In this document: positions 1-13,689 of the stretch, piece by piece
Layout: each line of letters opens with the position of its first letter
Position numbering within the stretch: the stretch's first letter is position 1
Source of the DNA: Bryum argenteum
Lineage: Eukaryota > Streptophyta > Bryopsida > Bryales > Bryaceae
Reading direction: 5' to 3'
DNA: 64,000 nt
NCBI GenBank assembly: GCA_037043015.1
Contig: CM073325.1
Location: forward strand, 17,587,001 to 17,651,000
Notes under the pieces: model-generated
The model's database searches: none
What the model saw: only the letters and a program-made list of their open reading frames with translations
What the model was told of the DNA's origin: nothing
Made by a program: the position numbers and the translations under genes

Positions 1-2058
1 GGATTACAATATAAATGAATGAAAAGTGATATTATTTAATAGAAAAAATGTACATTTTGTGTGAAAATGTACATTTGTAGAAATGTAAATTTGTTTGATC
101 GAGCCTATCTTTGGAAGTCTGAGCCTAAGAGTTTGCACTACATTTGCTAATAGATTAGCTGGTTCTTAACTTGACAATAGAATTTCTTGAGCAATTTGTT
201 CATTTTAGTCACCTTACGTTTCCATGTGCAAGTAGTTTGAGAAGCCCTTGCAATGAGCTAATGGATATACAAAATTTGGGATGTAATATATTTCTCACTT
301 CCTTTGTAAATCCATGGAGGTGGGCACACGAGCACGTCGCTTACCAGATATATAATGCCTAGCCTTTACCCTTCGTCCATGTATGCACCAATAATGAGGA
401 GTTTAAATTGAATCTGCAACAAAATAACTCGGTATTATAAAAAATGAAATAATTATATGTAAAAAATGTAATATTGTAGTCAATTAAAAATCTTTGCTAG
501 TATGCATGATGTAAATGTATTATAATATTGTACTTGTTGTTTATATTTAAATATTATAATAAAATCATACTTGTCCTTTATATCTAAATATTATAATAAC
601 ATCATACTTGCCGTTCGTATTTAAATAAGGTCATGTTGAATTGTAATTTCGAAGTTGGATTTCAAGAGGTCTACATTATGTCATATATTTTACACTAAAT
701 ACGACTTGACAATTGTCACATTTTGTATTAAGTAAGAATATGTACAAAACGTAGGGTTGTACGATTATTTATTGCCTTGATAGAAATGGACTGTTTTAAT
801 ATATAATTCCTTGTGTTGTTTGCACTCATTGTGTCATATTTCATATATAAGATAATTTTGTATGGAACATTTTATGTCTACTCTTGCGCAAAACAAGTTG
901 CATTAAGATTGAAGACTTGAGATGTGACATTAACATTTATGATAATGACATTTTTTGTTTTACAAGCACTTCTTGTTTAAACCATAAATAGTTCCTCTTT
1001 TTTTTATGTATAAGATTTATTATCATTTAAACAGTGACATCTTATATATGGGTGGTGCATTCATTGTTCCCTTGACAACAATCTTTAACATTGAGTGGTC
1101 GGTACCCAAAAAAATTTAGGATAAAAAGAGACTCATTTTGTGCCTCAAAGTGAGAAATCTAGTCATGCCTCATCACGAAGAATGAAATAATAGGCTTGTG
1201 CACATCGGTTGGCTTGCATCGAGTGCAACCAACTACAGCTTTTATTTACTTGTCATTTCCTTCTAGTGTTAAAACACAAACCGGACAAGATTTTTCAAAG
1301 GCCGTTGTTAGGCACGGATTTCAACCAATTAGAATTTATTTTGAGGACCAACTCTATTTGCTCACCGTAAAAGAAATCTACAAGTTAGGGCAAGTAACAC
1401 TTCCAATTCTCATTAGAATAGGCCTCCGTCAAACATGGCGTTCTTTAAGGGGCATTTTAACTTTGTTTAATGTGGATTTGTAGAACGTGGCTAAATTTGC
1501 ATTTATGTCACCATTCTATAATGACTTTAACACGGTCGTAAATGTATGCTTCAAATTAATTTTATCAACGTTAGTTAGCTCGAATAATTGAAAATTACCA
1601 TGGATTAATAACTCGAGGGAGCTATTTACTTGCCTTGTGATCATTCCCGTTCTTTGGTCCACGTCTCTCTAATTTGGAACTTGCACCAATCTACATATGC
1701 CCTTGCCCTTCATCAGTAGAGTTACACTTCTTCTTCCCTTTTATGAAGCCTTTCGTACATTTAGTTGCGTGCAACCTTCTACAACTAATCCAAGACATTT
1801 TCTTTTAAATGTGTTTTACTTAGTGATAATTCAACCAAGTCCAAAGGGTTGCTTGGGGTAACAAAAATCAAACTATACAATAATTTATAACTACTAATTT
1901 GGTTCCTCATCATTAAATAAAAGAGCTTTTTTGACTAATAAAAAGAGGACGGACAAAGAGACACTAGAACATACCAAAGTCAAAGACAATGTAAATTAGT
2001 GTGGAAATGGGATCCACTTGAACATAGCGCACATCAAAAATTTTAACGCACGAACATC
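1..2058. other. AT-rich intergenic DNA
   Basis: No convincing gene is visible. One open frame of 95 codons at 1196-1483 (plus) has no recognised motif. Around 1665-1745 there is a degraded stretch resembling the antisense of the hypothetical gene at 39628-40119: the shared wording runs from TCTCTAATTT through CTTGCAC and ATCTGCAT-like text. It may be an old partial copy of that gene. Confidence 0.5.
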
Positions 2059-2215
2059 AATCATAAATGTGTGCATCAAATGAAATAAAAGTCGAACGCT
2101 GAGAAAAACCTCTACGTTAAACATACGTTTAAAAACCAATCATAAAGTTGTGCATCAAAAGAAATAAAAGTGGAACGCTGAGAAAAACCTCTACGTTAAA
2201 CATACGTTTAAAATA
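2059..2215. repeat. Two-copy tandem repeat, about 79-bp unit
   Basis: Two adjacent near-identical units carry the shared text GAACGCTGAGAAAAACCTC followed by TACGTTAAACATACGTTTAA. They differ at only a few positions, so the duplication looks fairly recent. No coding frame spans it. Confidence 0.8.
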
Positions 2216-2924
2216 ACAAGATCACGTCAAATTAAATGTCAGCATCTTTGAAAGTCAGTTACTTTTGCACGTTCTTTTTTCCTCAAGGTAGTTTTAATAT
2301 GACTAAATATAGAAAGTTTTTGAGTCTGTGCATTTCATATAACACAAAGATCATTAATGATAACATGTGCCGCATTTAAATGTGTTTCAACAAATGTACT
2401 AAGAAGTCTGACGTGGAAAGTGTACGGTGACGGTGAATGCTTTGTTGATGAATAGGTTGACATGGAAGGTAGGTCCTAACTTACTCAAAGGATATTTCAG
2501 AACCTAAAGGTTGTCAGTAACAGTGTTTCTCTTCACAAGAAGTACGTTTAAGTGTATTACAAAAACGTGGAATGCATGAGGTAACATGGATTTTATGCAT
2601 GGATATACTTGCTAATGTGGACTATAAATTTCGACTTAATTTTATTTAAGATTCAAGGATGGTTGTCAACACCGACGAGCGTGTTTGATGGGTTGTTGTG
2701 GTGTTACAAAAAATGTAAGAGCGTATTTGACGTAGAATGATAGAGTGGTGTAATTGTATGACTTGGAAGTTTGGATTTCAAAACATTAAGAGTACTAACT
2801 GTAACACCCACATTTCTGATAACAGGTGCGACATTAACAACTGTTAAACATTGTACTGACGGCTACACTAAATGGAACGTGGAGAGAGAATACGTCCGTG
2901 TGTCGCCATTTCTAGGGTCATGGC

Positions 2925-3353
<429 letters not shown>

Positions 3354-3366
3354 TCATGCGCATGTT

Positions 3367-3830
3367 TTAGAAAGACCAATCTCTATAGATAATTGCCTTA
3401 CTATTAGAGGAATTGCCTATAAAGATGACGTCATCCTCATCATTTGCATCTGTTGATGCTGGCTCGTCCTTCTGCTTCTCCACAAAAGAGTGAAAAGACC
3501 TATTCTTATGAACTTTAAATGTGCACGATCTCTTCTGAGCATCCATGTGTTGATTGTTTGTAATGAAACCGGACACGAGTATTGTGCTTCTACATCGTCA
3601 TATTCTTCAGCACAGACACAACCTCCACAGCTGCCTCGAACTTTCGCCTTCTGCACCACTTTCCACGGCCCCTTATAGTGACAAAAAACACTTGCTGAAT
3701 ATGAATGGGGAACGCAAAAGAGTTGGGACTTAAACGTAATTTGCAATTTAATATGATTTGCAAAATTTGTAAAAAGAAATCCATGTTCATCTGTGTCTTT
3801 ATTATATAATCCTAGAGTTTTTTCTTGCAA
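3367..3830 (-). other. Possible coding remnant, unrecognised
   Basis: Two overlapping minus-strand frames (137 and 69 codons) look more protein-like than the surrounding AT-rich DNA. One has a Cys-rich patch (GSCGGCVCAEEYDD) and the other an acidic stretch (ASTDANDEDDVIFIGN). Neither matches a family I recognise. A frame change between them would suggest a broken gene fragment, perhaps carried by a transposon. This could also be chance. Confidence 0.2.
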
Positions 3831-4637
3831 TGTATAACCTTAAGCGTATGTCTACTAAGCAAGTTCTATATTGCCAAATTCTAGACCATGGTCGAAACTT
3901 GCAATTCATAAATATCCCGTGAAATGTCAGAAGTAACATTCGGAATTAATTATCAACGTTAGCGGTCATTTGCAGGTATCTATTGGGACGCTAGGTAAGT
4001 GAAGACGATGTCAAGGTTTCAGAGGGCGTGAACATCTACATAAACATCTGCATAAATGTATGCATGGACGTGAATGATCATCCACAATAGACATGGATGA
4101 TAGCTTTATTCATATTCATTGAGCCTTTAAAAAAAGTCCCTAATACTCTTATACTATTTCTTTCTCTCCTCTTTATCTAAATTGCAGCAAGCATTGTGAG
4201 CAAATTTGCGATGATACTAAGCCACACTACCTTCATACTTCTTGATCTTTCGAGCATACACCCACCCTTTAAAAAGTTTCTTCATTATCATTTTCAATAT
4301 TGTTTTGCAAATGGAAACACACAACCCAAACCGCCGTCACCAAAATTAACTACATTCAAGAGCTTTTAAGAGAGTATATCATCAATGAATGAATAAAGTA
4401 TGGGATTAACTCCACCATTTCTTACCCTACGTGATTGTAGTTTTTGAGAGTCTCTTACATACAAGTTAGCTTTCCATAGAGGTAGTACATTGAATTAGTA
4501 GCTTTTGAGTGCTATTGACACTCTTTTTGGTCAAGGTAGGTCTTTTGTCTTCGAATTTTGAAGGTCTAACTTCTACTAACTATAGAGTTTTGTGTTTTAG
4601 TTCCTGATACTTATAATTTGACATACTTGTAACATGT
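3831..4637. other. Intergenic, nothing recognised
   Basis: AT-rich sequence with no sustained open frame, repeat or RNA-like structure that I could see. It ends at the TGT target duplication of the adjacent CACTA element. Confidence 0.5.
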
Positions 4638-4640
4638 TGT

Positions 4641-7144
4641 CACTAGAGGAAAACAGTGATTTGTCCCGCGTTATTTCGAGTCAAAAGTGACGTTTACCCA
4701 GACTAGTCGAAATTAGTGTGGGTAACTTGACCACAATGACTTTTTGCATGTTAATCAATTTAACATACTTCCGTCACTATTGACTATGGTTTAACAGCGA
4801 GTGTCATAGTAACACTCATGGATTTTGGAAGAACAGAACCGCGTTAAAACGAACAGAACCACGTCAACGTTGACATGTACGCCCCCGGGGGGGTAAACTT
4901 TAGCACTTCATTTTTTACCCTCTAGTAATATTTAAATGATTAAATATATTCATGATCCACGTCAGCACGTTTCTTTTAACATTGATGACGTTTAAAGTGA
5001 TATGGGCGACGTTCAGTGTGTTACTTTTGACATATTCATAAATCCTACGTGGAATGCCCTGGTGATGTGGAAGGCTTATGTGCAGGATAGGGATGACTAG
5101 GACAAGTTGGTGTTTGTCCCACGTGGATGTCGATAGTGACGTTGGCGTTTAATTTGACGCACAATTGTGTCACCGTGTGTTTAAGGAAACGTAATGATAT
5201 AGCTAACGTGTCAAGTGCATTTATGGTAGGGTGACTTGGCACTTCGGGTTTGACTTGGTCAATGATCCTAGAGAGTTTCAATGGTGACGTAAATGTCAAA
5301 AGTAACATATATTATTTTAAACTGTGTTTTAGGGTTAGGGTTTGACCTGCGGCGGCTAGGGGTTGACCTGCGTCAAAATTGACGCACGTGTCTAAAAAGA
5401 CATCGGATGTGTTAAACACTGATCCTAAAGATGTCATCATGCATGCGTATCTATTGACGCATGGTTAACGCCAGCGAGTCATTACTGAAGTCGTGTTACT
5501 TGTATAACGTGAACGTGTCACTTTTGACATGATCACATCAACACAAGCATGTGAAGAAAGACGTCTACTATGACGTCTAGAATAACGTACTCTAGTCCAT
5601 CCAGAAGGATGACTTTCATCGGGGTGGATGACAGAGGCGGCTAGGGTTAGCCACCATAGTTAGGTCATGGTACTTTTAGGAAAGATATAATCTAGAATCT
5701 CACTCTTGATTTCATTTCTACACATTTTGTGTTGGAGTTCTACAGTTTTAGAGATTAACATGTTAGATTGTTAAAGTATGAGTTGTAGAGGTGTTGGAGT
5801 TTTACAAGTTTGTCTTCTTTTTTTGCAATTCCTAGGTTGTTCAAGAGTTGCATCGTGATGATCTCCATCACAGTTTGATTGCATGATGTGCCTTATTAAA
5901 CTCAGCGTGTCCGTGGTAATGTGTGTTGTGCATATCAAGAAAAATCGAGCATGAGGAAACCCAGAAAGTCACTCTACGGCGGCTAGGGTTTCTGCATCAA
6001 AAGTGACGCGCCTGTCAAAAGTGACATAGGTTGTATTAAACACTGTTTTTAGAGACGTCATCATATAGAGTACTTGAATGCGTCACTATTGACGCAGGTT
6101 TAACGCTAGCGCGTCACTTTTGACGTAGTGTAACGCAAGGAGTACCCTAGCACATAGCACATATATTTAGCCTTTATGCTTTATGCTACTCAATACTTGC
6201 AACATTGTACCAATGGCTAATTTTCCATCTAATACAGGGAAAGCAGTGACCAGCTTTATGTTGCACTCCTTTTCGTGTATGCTTCTGTCAGAGTGCGTTA
6301 TGTTTGACGTTGCATTTACGTTATCGAATGTGTCATGTAACGTCACTTTTAACGTTTTCATTTCCGTCATATTGTGTCATGTTGTGTTTCTTTTGACACA
6401 CGTTTGCCATCGAATTGCGTCGAATGGATGACGTGGCGAACGTCATCCTACATCTTGTCTCTTTACTCGAAACACGCTAAAACAAGTGACATTCGTGTTT
6501 AAGTGCGTCAACTTTGACACAAGGCCCTGTTTCTTTTCACACATAACTTGATAACGTGAATGTCACCCTACGTCTAAAGACACATCCAAAACGCATTAAA
6601 ACAAACGACATTTGTGTTTAACAATATTAAACAACGTCTGAAGATGTTTTGGAAATCGCGTTAAAACAGAGGACACAAGTGTTCCCCAACGTCAATGTAG
6701 ACACTATCTCCTGTTTCTTTTGACACAAACTCCGAACTTCTTTCACATTCCAGAATGTAGCCATGTGTCACGACCTCAGCCACCGAAATTTAAATGCCAT
6801 GTCAGATTTTCGATGCCAAATCAGATCAGATTTCATCCATCACAAGGATGAAAACTTGTCCCACGTGGCATGTACAAACGCGGGAAAAGCTGACGTGGAA
6901 AGTAATTTACTTACCAAGTTACTGACCCTCGGTAACTTACCCAACTGGAAAAATGTCATTTTAACACTGCGTTATAAATCATTTGTCCCCGTTAACATTT
7001 TTTAACACTACACGTAAAACTCAAAAGACGTCCGTGACATTTTCGATCTATTTGCGTCACTTTTTCTGTCCGCGTTAAACCACGTTAAACCGCGTTAAAA
7101 ACAGCGTTAAAAACAGTGTCCAAGGACCTTCTTTTCCTCTAGTG
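4641..7144. mobile_element. Non-autonomous CACTA (En/Spm) DNA transposon
   Basis: The left end reads CACTAGAGGAAAACAG. The right end, reverse-complemented, reads CACTAGAGGAAAAGAAGG, giving a 13-bp perfect terminal inverted repeat that starts with the diagnostic CACTA. A 3-bp direct repeat, TGT, flanks it (4638-4640 and 7145-7147), as this superfamily makes. No transposase is encoded. The 2.5-kb interior is filled with dozens of degenerate short motifs in both orientations (GTCACTTTTGACG, TGACG, CGCGTTAAA, GTTAAACAC). They resemble the subterminal transposase-binding arrays of CACTA elements, spread here over most of the length. Confidence 0.85.
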
Positions 7145-7147
7145 TGT

Positions 7148-8634
7148 ATTAGCTTCCCGATAACATATATTTTGTTCAATTCTAACACCGTAAGAAGCCT
7201 TAGTGTTAAATCAAAATATGAGGATTATAAAAATCATCGTTTATTAAAAACTAACAAAGGGTCTACCAAGTGTACAAGTAAGAGAATGGTATCTAGAGCA
7301 ATGTATCAAAGAGGTCAGGGTAGTAAAGGGTAGGACGACTAAAGGTTAAGGATAATCAGAAGTAATTACCTTAATCATGTTTGTTTTACTCTAACCATGA
7401 TCATTTAACTTTAACTTTGTTTAATTAATCTAATCAAGGTTAAAGACTAATCAAGATCATAAGTTTAATCAGTCTCTTGATTAATTACATATAGTTAATT
7501 AAGCTAACCTTTTTTCCATTTTGATTATTTCCCCATTGGCGTGACCTATAATTGTACCTATTGCTGACCTTTTCAGACCCATAGCTAACTGTTGTGAATT
7601 ATTGGGTGTACATTAAAGCGTGCTTTACTGCCGATTGGTTGGAAATAGATGTTGTATGTCATGGTGTAAAATGCAAGGGCCAGCATTTTTTTCCTCTACT
7701 GGTAGTTCTTGCTTATCCACAACTTGGAATTTTGAACCACAGTGGGATGTTTTTCATTTCCCCCTTTAATTTTTATAGGAACTATCTTTCTTGGTTTTAA
7801 GTCGCTACCGGACAACAAACACTTCAGTGGTGGTCATTTTTAGCTCTACCTATGGACAAGCATATAAGTATGTTCATTTTGTACTTTGAAATATTCTTAT
7901 AAATTCAGGCTCGTCACAAAACCTCATCTCTCAAAGCAAATATTTTTCACTCCCAATTGCTAATCTGTAGATATTTTTTTCAAGCTTCCTTGGTGGTTGT
8001 AACCAACCATATTTGCTTACTAGGACGGTTATGGGTGTCGCTACCTTAGTACTTTTGGTGACTTCAACTATTAACACCTACATGACCAAGGCCTTGAAAA
8101 TAAGGTCTACAGGTGCATTCGGTCCTTTGTCGGTTATAAAACACGGGCAAGCTTACACCCACAAATAGTAGGAGCGAGTAGGCAGATGCAATCCCCCAAC
8201 TGAGCCAACATCACTTGGCCACAATCAACGCCCAAAAGGTTTGTGATCCAATCTTATAATCTTGAAGAACAAATTCAACTTGAAGAGTTTCAGATAGAAT
8301 GATCAGAGTTTGATTGATTGCGAAGTTAACTTGAAGAGTTTCAGATTGAATGATCAGGATCATGGAAGAGTTTTTCAACGAATCAAAAATCTGACAGTAG
8401 GAATTTCATCCTTGTTGAGTGAGTTTCTGGAAGGAGTATTCCAAAGTTTTAAAATCTACGGATGTAATTAATAGATCATAGACAAACTTGCATCCTCCAA
8501 ACACCCAGAAAGGCATCTTTAACGCGATAATGCTATATCTATTCACAATCGGTTTAAAATCCAGGTTTGCTTTTCACCCAAGCTTCATAAGGGCATAATA
8601 TTCCATGGCTATCACTGCATATGATGAGAACAAG
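7148..8634. other. Intergenic region downstream of the carboxypeptidase gene
   Basis: No gene is recognised. A small imperfect tandem repeat (unit about 52 bp, core AACTTGAAGAGTTTCAGAT) lies near 8276-8380. The part nearest 8634 probably holds the 3' UTR of the minus-strand gene that ends at 8635. Confidence 0.45.
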
Positions 8635-11600
8635 CTAAGGCTTACAGCTTGAGATAGAAAATTGATGCTGCGCATAAAAGGTATGGAGGCTGTGGTCATC
8701 TCCAACATATCGCCAATGCCATGGCTCATACATAATACCTTGTACGTTGTCCTTTGGAAATGACAACTCAAAATGAAACCTGCCACCATTACCAACACGT
8801 CTGATCAACATTTGCATCAAAGTTTAATACGGCAACCCATCGAAGTTCTTATATTGGCATAATGTAACTCAAACGCACATCTGAGAAGCTCGTCTAATAC
8901 AACAACCGCACTCAATAGCAGCAGAGATGAATTTGTGTTTTGAAGCATTCAGACTCTCATGTGATAGTTACGCTATCCAGTATAGTACTGTTGTTGACAC
9001 TCCAGAAAATTACGTCTTTCAGCAATTGTATGGCTTCATCCTTCTCTACATTCGTAGATACGTACAATTGCTAAAGAGATCATGCACATGGCACTCTCCT
9101 GTAGGAAATTATTGCAGTTTACAACCCTGAGCAGTGAGTGAAGCAAGAATGAAAGATTTTAGTCAACCAGTAAACAATCCGTCAAAGCTCGTCCTCCATA
9201 TTACTCATGTCCCTATTGATAGATAGATGAATGGTGGCAAACACGTGAAGAAGGTATGCAGTACCTAGCCGCATTCTGTTGAAGCCACCTGTATGCTGCT
9301 ACCTCCTCAAAACCTGTCAGAAAACCACAGGTTTAGCTACAACATCATGCAACTCGTTGCTGATTCATGATCGATTGATTGAGGATGGGACTCGACATTT
9401 CAATCTTCGAATTACGCTTACTTAAAAGATACAACACTTAATGGGACAGAAAAGGTGACTACCTTGTTGAAAATCAGTCGCGGGGTTTGTTGCATCGCCA
9501 ATGTCGAGTGCATAGCCAGTGTGATGCTCGCTGTAGCCTGGGGGTGCAGATACCTACTCGTAAAACAAGCCGAGGCATCGGTGAGCTTAAATCATGTGAA
9601 TGATGAGGCTAAAGCAGCTTGTTAAAATTCGGATCTATCTGGGTTGCAGGATCCAATACGAAATCAGAAAGGTATGTGCTTTGCCGAGATAATACATGCT
9701 CAAGTGTAGGAGGTATCCATTTTCAGCTTGATGATGAGAAAAGAATAAAAAGAACATAACTATGAAAAGAAATCTGAACGTAAGAACTCCAAACGCGTGT
9801 AAATACAGGACATACCTTAGCACGCTCGGTGGCAGATTGATTACGCTCTGCTTTTACATCAAAAAATGTTTCATGTTGTATTTTGATCGAACGGAATCTG
9901 TACAAGTGAAAAGTCAACACTTAAGTGCACTGTGCCTTTTTGAGGTCCAACAACAAAAACTAAAACACATACAGATCACTTAATTCCAATTAATTCCATC
10001 TTAAAAAGGAAAAAGAACAGAAAAAAAACCTAATCAAACAGTGAAACAACCAATTCGTGTTATGTTTGGAAAAAAAAGGAACCATTCGCAAATAAGTTGT
10101 GCTTGATCCCTTGTGATTGATCACATATATGATTACCAAACGGGGAAAAACAAATAAAGACATATAGATTGACTGTATCATGAACGTAAAACTGCAAAGA
10201 AGTGGAGCTTGAAAATTGGCAAGCTCGATTGAATATCCAAAGAACAAAGAGCACTTTTTGGAGTGCAGAAACGAAACTGACAAATCCAGAGTTGTCTTCA
10301 AAGGGCGACCACCAGTAGCCGAAGAAGAAGACAACGCTGAACAAATCATGGATAATATGATATGTTTCTAATTCGAAGTTGAGATACTGTCCATCTTTTT
10401 CTGATCCAATAGGTATTGTGATTATTGTGTTATTCATGGATAGGGCCACACACCCAGAGAGAGGGATCAACCAGATGCCTTCTGCTCTAGCTGCATCCTG
10501 CATTCTGAGGAAGGCATCGGCAGCCGCAGTCCTCAATGTCACACTGCATGCCACAACAAGACTGTTTAAACCGCTAAAAACAAATTAATCCTAAGCGAAC
10601 TTTTACTACAAAATTATGCCAATTTAATCATTTCTCAAACCAAAAACTCTACACAAGCATAACACTAAGTCCTCTCTGCTATTTCTGATCAAGAAGACTG
10701 AAATTTCAAACACTACACTACAATCAATCTCATACAAACCAAGCTATCAAACAAAAGAAAGAGATGTTTCTGAGGGAAGATATGATCAAGTGCAAAGTCA
10801 AAACTACCTTCCATCAGCAAGGACAGCTTTGACATCAGACGCAGGAGCCTCCTCAGCTCGAAAGTGTCCCAGTAACTGAACCACAACATTGTCCTATTAG
10901 TCAAAATGCCGATACAGGTAATATTCCAAAACAACAGACTGAAATTATGGAGCCTCATGAAAACCTATAGAAAATTATTCATTGGCATCAAAGCTACGAA
11001 GATCAATGATGAAATTAGTCTTTTATAGTGAAAAAACATCGGATGATATGCACTCACCTACCTGCTCTGGGTAAGAACTTGATACAGTTCCAGATGGCGC
11101 CACCCTTGATTCTACAATGGCTGTGGCAGCAATCGAGGCATTAATTTACAGACAACAGAATTAAGGTATCAATCTAATGAAAGAGATGCATTAACGAGAT
11201 GAAACGAAGCGAACCAGGTTTGTTTCGTGAGAATAAACCGCCTCGAAATTGTGCTAAAGCCACTCCTGCAGCAAAGGCAACCGCCATGGTTGCAGCAGTG
11301 ACTGCCCAGGAGGGAAGTCTGACTTCTCGCTCTTGCATTTCCAGCTCTGGATGCTGTGAAGGAGGAGGCTTCATCTGCCATCACAATCAACTCGCACTCT
11401 CGGTACTTTCTCTTATCAACATACAGATGGAATTAACATTCGCTAATTAGCACTTTACTCAGTACTTTAAAATGCATAAAATCATATATACTACCAACTA
11501 TCACTTGTTCTGCATACAGCACTGCCTCATTCACTAACAAGCTACGCACGATTCCTTAACTCCAAGCTTGAGACTCAACGATCAATAGCTTCCTTCTAGC

Positions 11601-12195
11601 ATGCTATAACGAGATTTTGAATCTTTTTGCTTGTATTACATTTAAGTGTTTAAAAATCGAATCGATTGAGTACTGAGAGCGTTCAGCCATGTAAGACTTG
11701 GAGGTGTACATAGAGTGTTAAGAAATGAGATTGGTGTCCAGAAAACCCTAATTTGCAAGGATACTCACCGCGCTATTATACTTCAATTCTTCGATGATAC
11801 TCTTCAATTGAGCTTCACGTCGGAGGCGATGCAGAACTTCTTTGGCAGGAAGGAACGTGGGCGTGATAGGAAGTCCATCATTGGCGCTCTGATACCGCTC
11901 TTTACCGCCATTCTGCGAAATCTCGATACTCACGAACCTCAGCAACCAAGACAAGGCTTCCAAGGAAAGAAGGAAAAAGTAGCAATGTACTGACCGGAGT
12001 GGTGGAATCTGGGGGTGGTGGTAAGTCGGAATCAGAGCCGTCATCGTGGCTGGAAGATGATGAAGCGGATCCATTCAAGGAGCTCCGGAGGCGGAATCGC
12101 ACTGTGGTAAAATGCGTGTTAGTTCTGGAAATGGGGAAATGTTCAGTGCTCCTCCGTAACCAGCATGGCGTTGAAATGCGCGTGATAGCTTCCAT
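8635..12195 (-). CDS. Plastid-targeted D-alanyl-D-alanine carboxypeptidase, VanY-like (peptidase M15B)
   Basis: This gene encodes a zinc DD-carboxypeptidase that would trim the terminal D-Ala of peptidoglycan peptides. Ten exons join in phase (minus strand): 12195-11995, 11912-11769, 11374 to about 11215 (or 11239), 11120-11062, 10893-10808, 10543-10454, 9897-9816, 9553-9463, 9313-9265, 8779-8635. They total 1107 nt, about 368 residues. The first 67 residues are Ser/Arg/Thr-rich, like a chloroplast transit peptide. A membrane segment (AVTAATMAVAFAAGVAL) follows near residue 140. The catalytic part reads SGFRS, FFDVKAERNQSATERAK, then SEHHTGYALDIGD (the SxHxxGxAxD zinc motif) and YEPWHWRYVG near the C-terminus with catalytic Glu and zinc His. 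All key residues are present. The third exon's donor is ambiguous; both choices keep the frame. The ATG at 12195 was chosen because it begins the transit-like peptide. Plastid location is inferred. Confidence 0.88.
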
Positions 12196-12502
12196 CGATC
12201 GCGAATCTGAACCAGCGCATCTGCCTGCACATGAAAAAGATTGACGGATTCTGCGTAAACCCACTGAAGTGAGCGATCGATGTACGCGCCGTCGATCTTG
12301 GAATCTTGTGAAATTTTCAAGCGCGGTCACAGGGCTCTATTGAGATTCGGAATTCGGGTTTTAGGTTTCGGATTGTCGAGGAAGTCTCCGTGGGTTTGAA
12401 CGTGGTGCATTGTTATTTTACGGCCCGCTTGGCCTTGGATCCATTTGAAGTGGGCCTTAATTCAAGTCCTAATTTACAAATTGGATCATGAAATTCGTCT
12501 TG

Positions 12503-12586
12503 TAATATAAAGTTCGTAGGCGCACTTGGAAAGCCCATTTTACTCTGAGATGGGCCTCCCAAATGCGCCTAAGTGACTTTATATTA
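12503..12586. repeat. 84-bp foldback hairpin
   Basis: The arms begin TAATATAAAGT and continue through TAGGCGCA(C/T)TTGG to GCCCAT, with an 11-nt loop (TTTACTCTGAG). The right arm is the near-perfect reverse complement. The size and a few internal mismatches fit a tiny MITE or a small-RNA precursor. It lies upstream of the carboxypeptidase gene. Confidence 0.7.
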
Positions 12587-12589
12587 GGG

Positions 12590-13680
12590 CCCATTTCTTA
12601 CGTGGTTGGATTCTCTTGCTTTTCTCCTATATCTAAAATCAGGTCAATTTTGTAATTTCAGATGATTTGGAGGCCATAATTACTTGCAAATTCAATATCT
12701 TGAGATTCAATGACTCGTTTTGGAATCTGATCATTTTCCACAATTCTACAAAAAAATCCACTTCCAACAACACCTCATGCATCCCATCTCGATTGGCAAT
12801 TCCCAATATCATAGTATCACTCTCAAATCGAATCAAAACCAAACAAATGACCTACCTCAAATACTAAACTACTATGGTTGGGAATTGCCAAGAATTGTGA
12901 CATTTTTGTAATGTCTAGTCATTGAGGGGTCATCAATACTTCAAAATTCAATATCTCGGAACCCGTCGACCCCTTGCGATCCGATTTTTTTTAATGACTC
13001 TACAAAAATACTTGCTAATAACAACATCTCAATGCGGCCCGATCCGATGGGCACTCCCCTCGGACAAAATGTCACTCGCAATCAAAACAAAACAAACTAC
13101 CTACCTTAAATAATAAATTACAATGTAGTAGTGGATCTTAGTTGGAGCTTATCACCAATAAGAAATTTGGTTGAACTTTTCATTTTTCGTAAGACGTTTC
13201 TACCCACCATGTTTACTATTTTCACTTGTTGCATGTATTTTGACCAATTATACTAAATTTTTGTATCTTATTTCACTCATGAGAGTTAAGGTGCAAAAGA
13301 GATTGTCCTGTCTCTTGAAAATTCATTTGAAGCAATTCTTGAAGCATTTCAAGCTTTCTTTGACTAGAGAAGTTGTTTGTTTATTCCATACGCCCCAAAT
13401 GTTGACATCTTGGATAACAAGTAGTAGAGTTTGAAGAGCCATAAGTCTCTATGTGAAGTCTTTTTTGATGAAATTTATTTGGTCAAATTCCAAATCCAAA
13501 CTAAAATTCAAGATTAAAATCACACATCTATCTCATATGGTATGAATTTATGACATGCATTTTCTATATATATAAAAGAACACGATTACCTGCTAGCGAT
13601 CCTGTGCAGGTTGCCCGACCTGATGCAGCCGGTTTTCTCTGTTTGCCCTTGGTGATCCTTCCCGGTAGTAGGGTGGTTTG
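12590..13680. other. Intergenic, no gene recognised
   Basis: Two diverged phrases around 12660-12850 and 12940-13110 share wording (AATTCAATATCT near the start and AAAACAAAACAAA-like text near the end), suggesting an old duplication. No convincing open frame is present. Confidence 0.4.
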
Positions 13681-13689
13681 CCCATGAGA

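Noticed and set aside
11199-11993. Plus-strand frames over the first exons of the carboxypeptidase gene
   Set aside because: They are antisense to well-phased exons and have no motif.
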